64,000 nucleotides of DNA, taken from Chromatiales bacterium (ex Bugula neritina AB1) (GTDB lineage Bacteria > Pseudomonadota > Gammaproteobacteria > Granulosicoccales > Granulosicoccaceae). Position 1 is the first letter of the stretch. Each line of letters begins with the position of its first letter. The position numbers were made by a program, and so were the translations under genes. The DNA is taken from the NCBI GenBank assembly GCA_001730015.1, contig MDLA01000175.1, positions 248,001 through 312,000 on the forward strand, given 5' to 3'. Of this stretch, positions 61,804-64,000 are shown piece after piece. Under the pieces are notes generated by a model that was given only the letters and a program-made list of their open reading frames with translations, was not told the DNA's origin and ran no database searches.

Positions 61804-62985
61804 GTGTTCACCGGAATTATACAAGGTGTAGCCACAATTGATCAGCTATCCGACAAAAACGGAATCCGCACCTTGGAAATTGAATTTCCGCAAGGGTTTT
61901 GTCAGGATCTTGAAATCGGCGCCAGCGTAGCCATCGACGGCGTATGCCTGACAGTCACAGAAAATTTATCCGACACCCGCGCCAGTTTCGATGTCATTCT
62001 GCAGAGCCTGTCAGTGACAACGCTGGATAGCTATGAGCAAGGCGCAAACGTCAATGCAGAGCGGGCAGCGAAAGACGGCGCAGAGATTGGCGGGCATCCG
62101 TTATCCGGCCATATCGACTTCACAGCAACCATCAGCGAAATAGAGCATCTGCAAGACAACTTCCGAATGCGCATAGCGGTCGATAAAACCTGGATGCGAT
62201 ATATATTCCCAAAAGGCTATATAGCCGTTAATGGCGCAAGCCTGACTCTCGCAACAGTCGATAAAAAGCAAGGCTGGTTTGAAGTCTGGTTAATACCGGA
62301 AACCCTGAGAATGACCAGCATCGGCAACAAAGCCGTCGGCGATAAACTGAACATAGAAATTGAACGTGGTACCCAGGTAACTGTAGATACAATCAGAGAT
62401 ACCATTGAAGGCAACCTTGGCCGATTGACCCCGGTCTTTGAGCGGCTGTTGCAAGAGCAAGGCATTGATCTAAGCGCAATAGGGGTTAATGGCGGTATTA
62501 GCGTTGATCCCTACGAAGATGATGACGAAGACGAATACAATGATGAATACGAAGATGACGAAAGTTTCAGAATCGAAGTAACCGATACGCCATCGCCTTC
62601 AATTGACGACTACATTATCAATGAAACAAGGCTGTACAATAGCGAGCATATGGAAAGTGACGATCTCCAGAAAATTTCCTGCTATTTCCGTGATCGCGAT
62701 GACTGCATCGTCGGTGGTTTAACGGCAAAGATATACTGGGGCTGGCTGCATATAGAATATCTATGGGTAGAGCAAAGAGAGCGCAGGCAAGACCTCGGCA
62801 AAGTATTGGTTCAATCAGCAGAGCAAGAAGCTGAAAACAGAGGGTGTGTCGGGTCGCAAGTAGATACCTTCAGCTTCCAGGCGCCTGAGTTTTACAAAAA
62901 ACTGGGGTATTCCGTTATGGGTAGCCTTAAGGGTTACAAGGAAGGCGCAGAGCGATTCTATTTGTACAAGCACTTTGGTGAGTGA
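61804..62985 (+). CDS. ribE: Riboflavin synthase fused to a GNAT acetyltransferase
   Basis: A 393-residue protein with a GTG start after CAGGAG. Residues 1-205 are a complete riboflavin synthase alpha chain with two lumazine-synthase-like barrels: MFTGIIQGVA, VAIDGVCLTV and IGGHPLSGHID in the first, KGYIAVNGASLTL and VWLIPETLRMTSIG in the second. It converts two 6,7-dimethyl-8-ribityllumazine to riboflavin. Residues 237-253 are a run of Asp/Glu/Tyr. Residues ~263-393 are a GNAT domain (GWLHIEYLWVEQRERRQDLG, then FSFQAPEFYKKLGYSVMG and RFYLYKHF). Frame is continuous across the join. No FMN riboswitch is seen upstream. The target of the acetyltransferase part is unknown. Confidence 0.9.
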   Translation: MFTGIIQGVATIDQLSDKNGIRTLEIEFPQGFCQDLEIGASVAIDGVCLTVTENLSDTRASFDVILQSLSVTTLDSYEQGANVNAERAAKDGAEIGGHPLSGHIDFTATISEIEHLQDNFRMRIAVDKTWMRYIFPKGYIAVNGASLTLATVDKKQGWFEVWLIPETLRMTSIGNKAVGDKLNIEIERGTQVTVDTIRDTIEGNLGRLTPVFERLLQEQGIDLSAIGVNGGISVDPYEDDDEDEYNDEYEDDESFRIEVTDTPSPSIDDYIINETRLYNSEHMESDDLQKISCYFRDRDDCIVGGLTAKIYWGWLHIEYLWVEQRERRQDLGKVLVQSAEQEAENRGCVGSQVDTFSFQAPEFYKKLGYSVMGSLKGYKEGAERFYLYKHFGE

Positions 62986-63018
62986 CTGGATTGTTGTAGA
63001 TGGTAGTTTGCTTGGCTT

Positions 63019-63795
63019 ATGACGAAGGAAATTCCGCTATCCGGTGGTAATACCACTCAGGGAATAGTCCGGCTTGGAAGCACCGTTCTACGGCCACAGA
63101 AACCTCATAGTCACTCGGTACACTGTTTACTGCAACACCTTGAAGCCCAAAGCTTCGGTAGTTCACCTCGCTTTCTCGGCACCGATGAGAGCAACCGCGA
63201 AGTGCTGTCTTTTATAGAAGGGAGTTCTCGCCAACCGGATAATTTCTATTCTAACACCGGTCTGCTACTGAAAATAGCCCGCTTGCTTCGTGACTATCAC
63301 AATGCTGCGGCCAACTTTGATTTCAGTGGGCTGGAGTGGGCCTATTCCTACCCCGATAACACCCGACATGAAATCATATGCCACAATGATTTTGCACCTT
63401 ATAACATGGTTTTCCAACCCAACGATGCAATCTCAATAATTGACTTCGATCTCGCAGGCCCCGGCCCCAAGCTTCGAGATATTGCCTACGCCGCCTACTG
63501 GACAGTGCCACTGGCTTTTCGAGCGCAAGACCTGGTGAGCAAAGCCCAGGCTGATCTGGCAGACGGCAGTCGCCGATTGAAATTATTCTGCAATGAGTAC
63601 GGGGTTGAAGCCGACTGCGCATTGCTGGATATGGTGTCAGAGGTGCTGCACCACATGGCAGATAAAGAGGCTGTGGCTGAATTGTTAGATCCGGTTGTGG
63701 CCGAAAGTTTAGAAGAGGGCGGTCACTTTGCACATTGGAACGCGGAAGCTGGTGCGTTTGATGGTGTTCGGGAGAGGCTCGGGGAGAATTTGTGA
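63019..63795 (+). CDS. Aminoglycoside phosphotransferase (APH)-family kinase-like protein
   Basis: 258 residues with the Brenner/catalytic motif ICHNDFAPYNMVF (catalytic Asp) and the metal-binding IIDFDLAGPGPKLRD, characteristic of APH/choline kinase-like enzymes. The N-terminal lobe is reduced, with VLRPQKPHSHSVH in place of a standard P-loop/Lys segment. Family members phosphorylate small alcohols, sugars or antibiotics. The substrate here is unknown, and a resistance role should not be assumed. It follows the ribE-GNAT gene by 33 bp. Confidence 0.85.
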   Translation: MTKEIPLSGGNTTQGIVRLGSTVLRPQKPHSHSVHCLLQHLEAQSFGSSPRFLGTDESNREVLSFIEGSSRQPDNFYSNTGLLLKIARLLRDYHNAAANFDFSGLEWAYSYPDNTRHEIICHNDFAPYNMVFQPNDAISIIDFDLAGPGPKLRDIAYAAYWTVPLAFRAQDLVSKAQADLADGSRRLKLFCNEYGVEADCALLDMVSEVLHHMADKEAVAELLDPVVAESLEEGGHFAHWNAEAGAFDGVRERLGENL

Positions 63796-63973
63796 CCCAT
63801 AAAGTAGAGCGAAACGATATTAAGTGTGTAATGTACCAACAGTTTTGCAGAAGTTGGGGCTGTTTATCTAATTTGGTACTCCAGGTTCGAATAGATTAGC
63901 CTGGAGCCCGGTAAATAACAAAGCGCTGGTTGTTCCGAGCTAAAATCAAAATTATGGAGGGAGCATTTTTAAC

Positions 63974-64000
63974 ATGAAGCTAGTTTTTGTTAAGCTGGGT
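63974..64000 (+). CDS. Start of a possible further gene, cut by window end
   Basis: GGAGGGAG lies ~10 bases before an ATG at 63974, and the frame stays open for the 9 codons available (MKLVFVKLG). Too short to identify. The 178 bp between it and the kinase stop shows no other feature. Confidence 0.3.

Noticed and set aside
1-64000. CRISPR array, tRNA or rRNA genes
   Set aside because: No regularly spaced direct repeats and no recognisable tRNA or rRNA sequence were found on reading both strands by eye.

Overview
The window looks like chromosomal DNA of a free-living, probably marine, gammaproteobacterium. G+C is close to 50% by eye. Support comes from a cbb3 oxidase operon with its copper ATPase, a pqiABC set, two cytochrome P460 genes, a periplasmic LigE-type DNA ligase, an AGCS symporter, a trimethylamine-methyltransferase-like gene, GltBD and a hemicellulose sugar locus. 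I cannot name a genus. No rRNA, tRNA, CRISPR array, prophage or intact insertion sequence was seen.

Layout. 1-8354: a partial SAM/cyclase/ATPase signalling protein, a phospholipase-B-like Ntn hydrolase, a small conserved protein, a glutathione S-transferase, an MttB-family methyltransferase convergent with an AGCS symporter, and a UspA protein. 9034-12727: a less familiar accessory block with a 53-residue secreted peptide, an AMP-forming ligase, a 40-residue micro-ORF overlapping both neighbours, an SDR and a secreted TPR protein. 12780-21048: the cbb3 oxidase region (ccoNOQP, a 69-residue membrane protein, a DUF2189 protein, ccoI, ccoS) behind an FNR/Anr-like box. A LysE exporter gene lies beside it, and the region is bracketed by two oppositely oriented copies of a 165-182 bp repeat with inverted ends. 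21077-30840: a GGDEF/EAL protein, a DMT transporter, gltD and gltB.

31374-35385: ligE, a PEP-mutase/isocitrate-lyase-family gene, mtnA, and an M35 metallopeptidase translationally coupled to mtnA. 35506-43645: a dipeptide-type ABC transporter with an M81 peptidase, divergent from ridA and a MurR/RpiR regulator. The shared promoter region holds two copies of a TGTAAG-N3-CTtACA inverted repeat about seven helical turns apart. 43699-50144: a GNAT gene broken by one in-frame TGA, two long gene-poor stretches, tandem P460 genes, and a pqi locus with a split pqiA and a pqiB that has lost its middle MCE domain and its frame.

50151-61728: a LacI-regulated sugar locus (binding protein, two permeases, ATPase, TIM-barrel isomerase, Gfo/Idh/MocA dehydrogenase, GH43 and GH2 beta-mannosidase-like enzymes) with a perfect 14-bp palindromic operator before the first transport gene. 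61804-64000: a riboflavin synthase fused through an acidic linker to a GNAT acetyltransferase, an APH-family kinase, and the start of one more gene.

The strongest candidates for something undescribed are the RibE-GNAT fusion, the secreted-peptide/ligase/micro-ORF/SDR/TPR block, and the inverted repeat pair around the oxidase operon.
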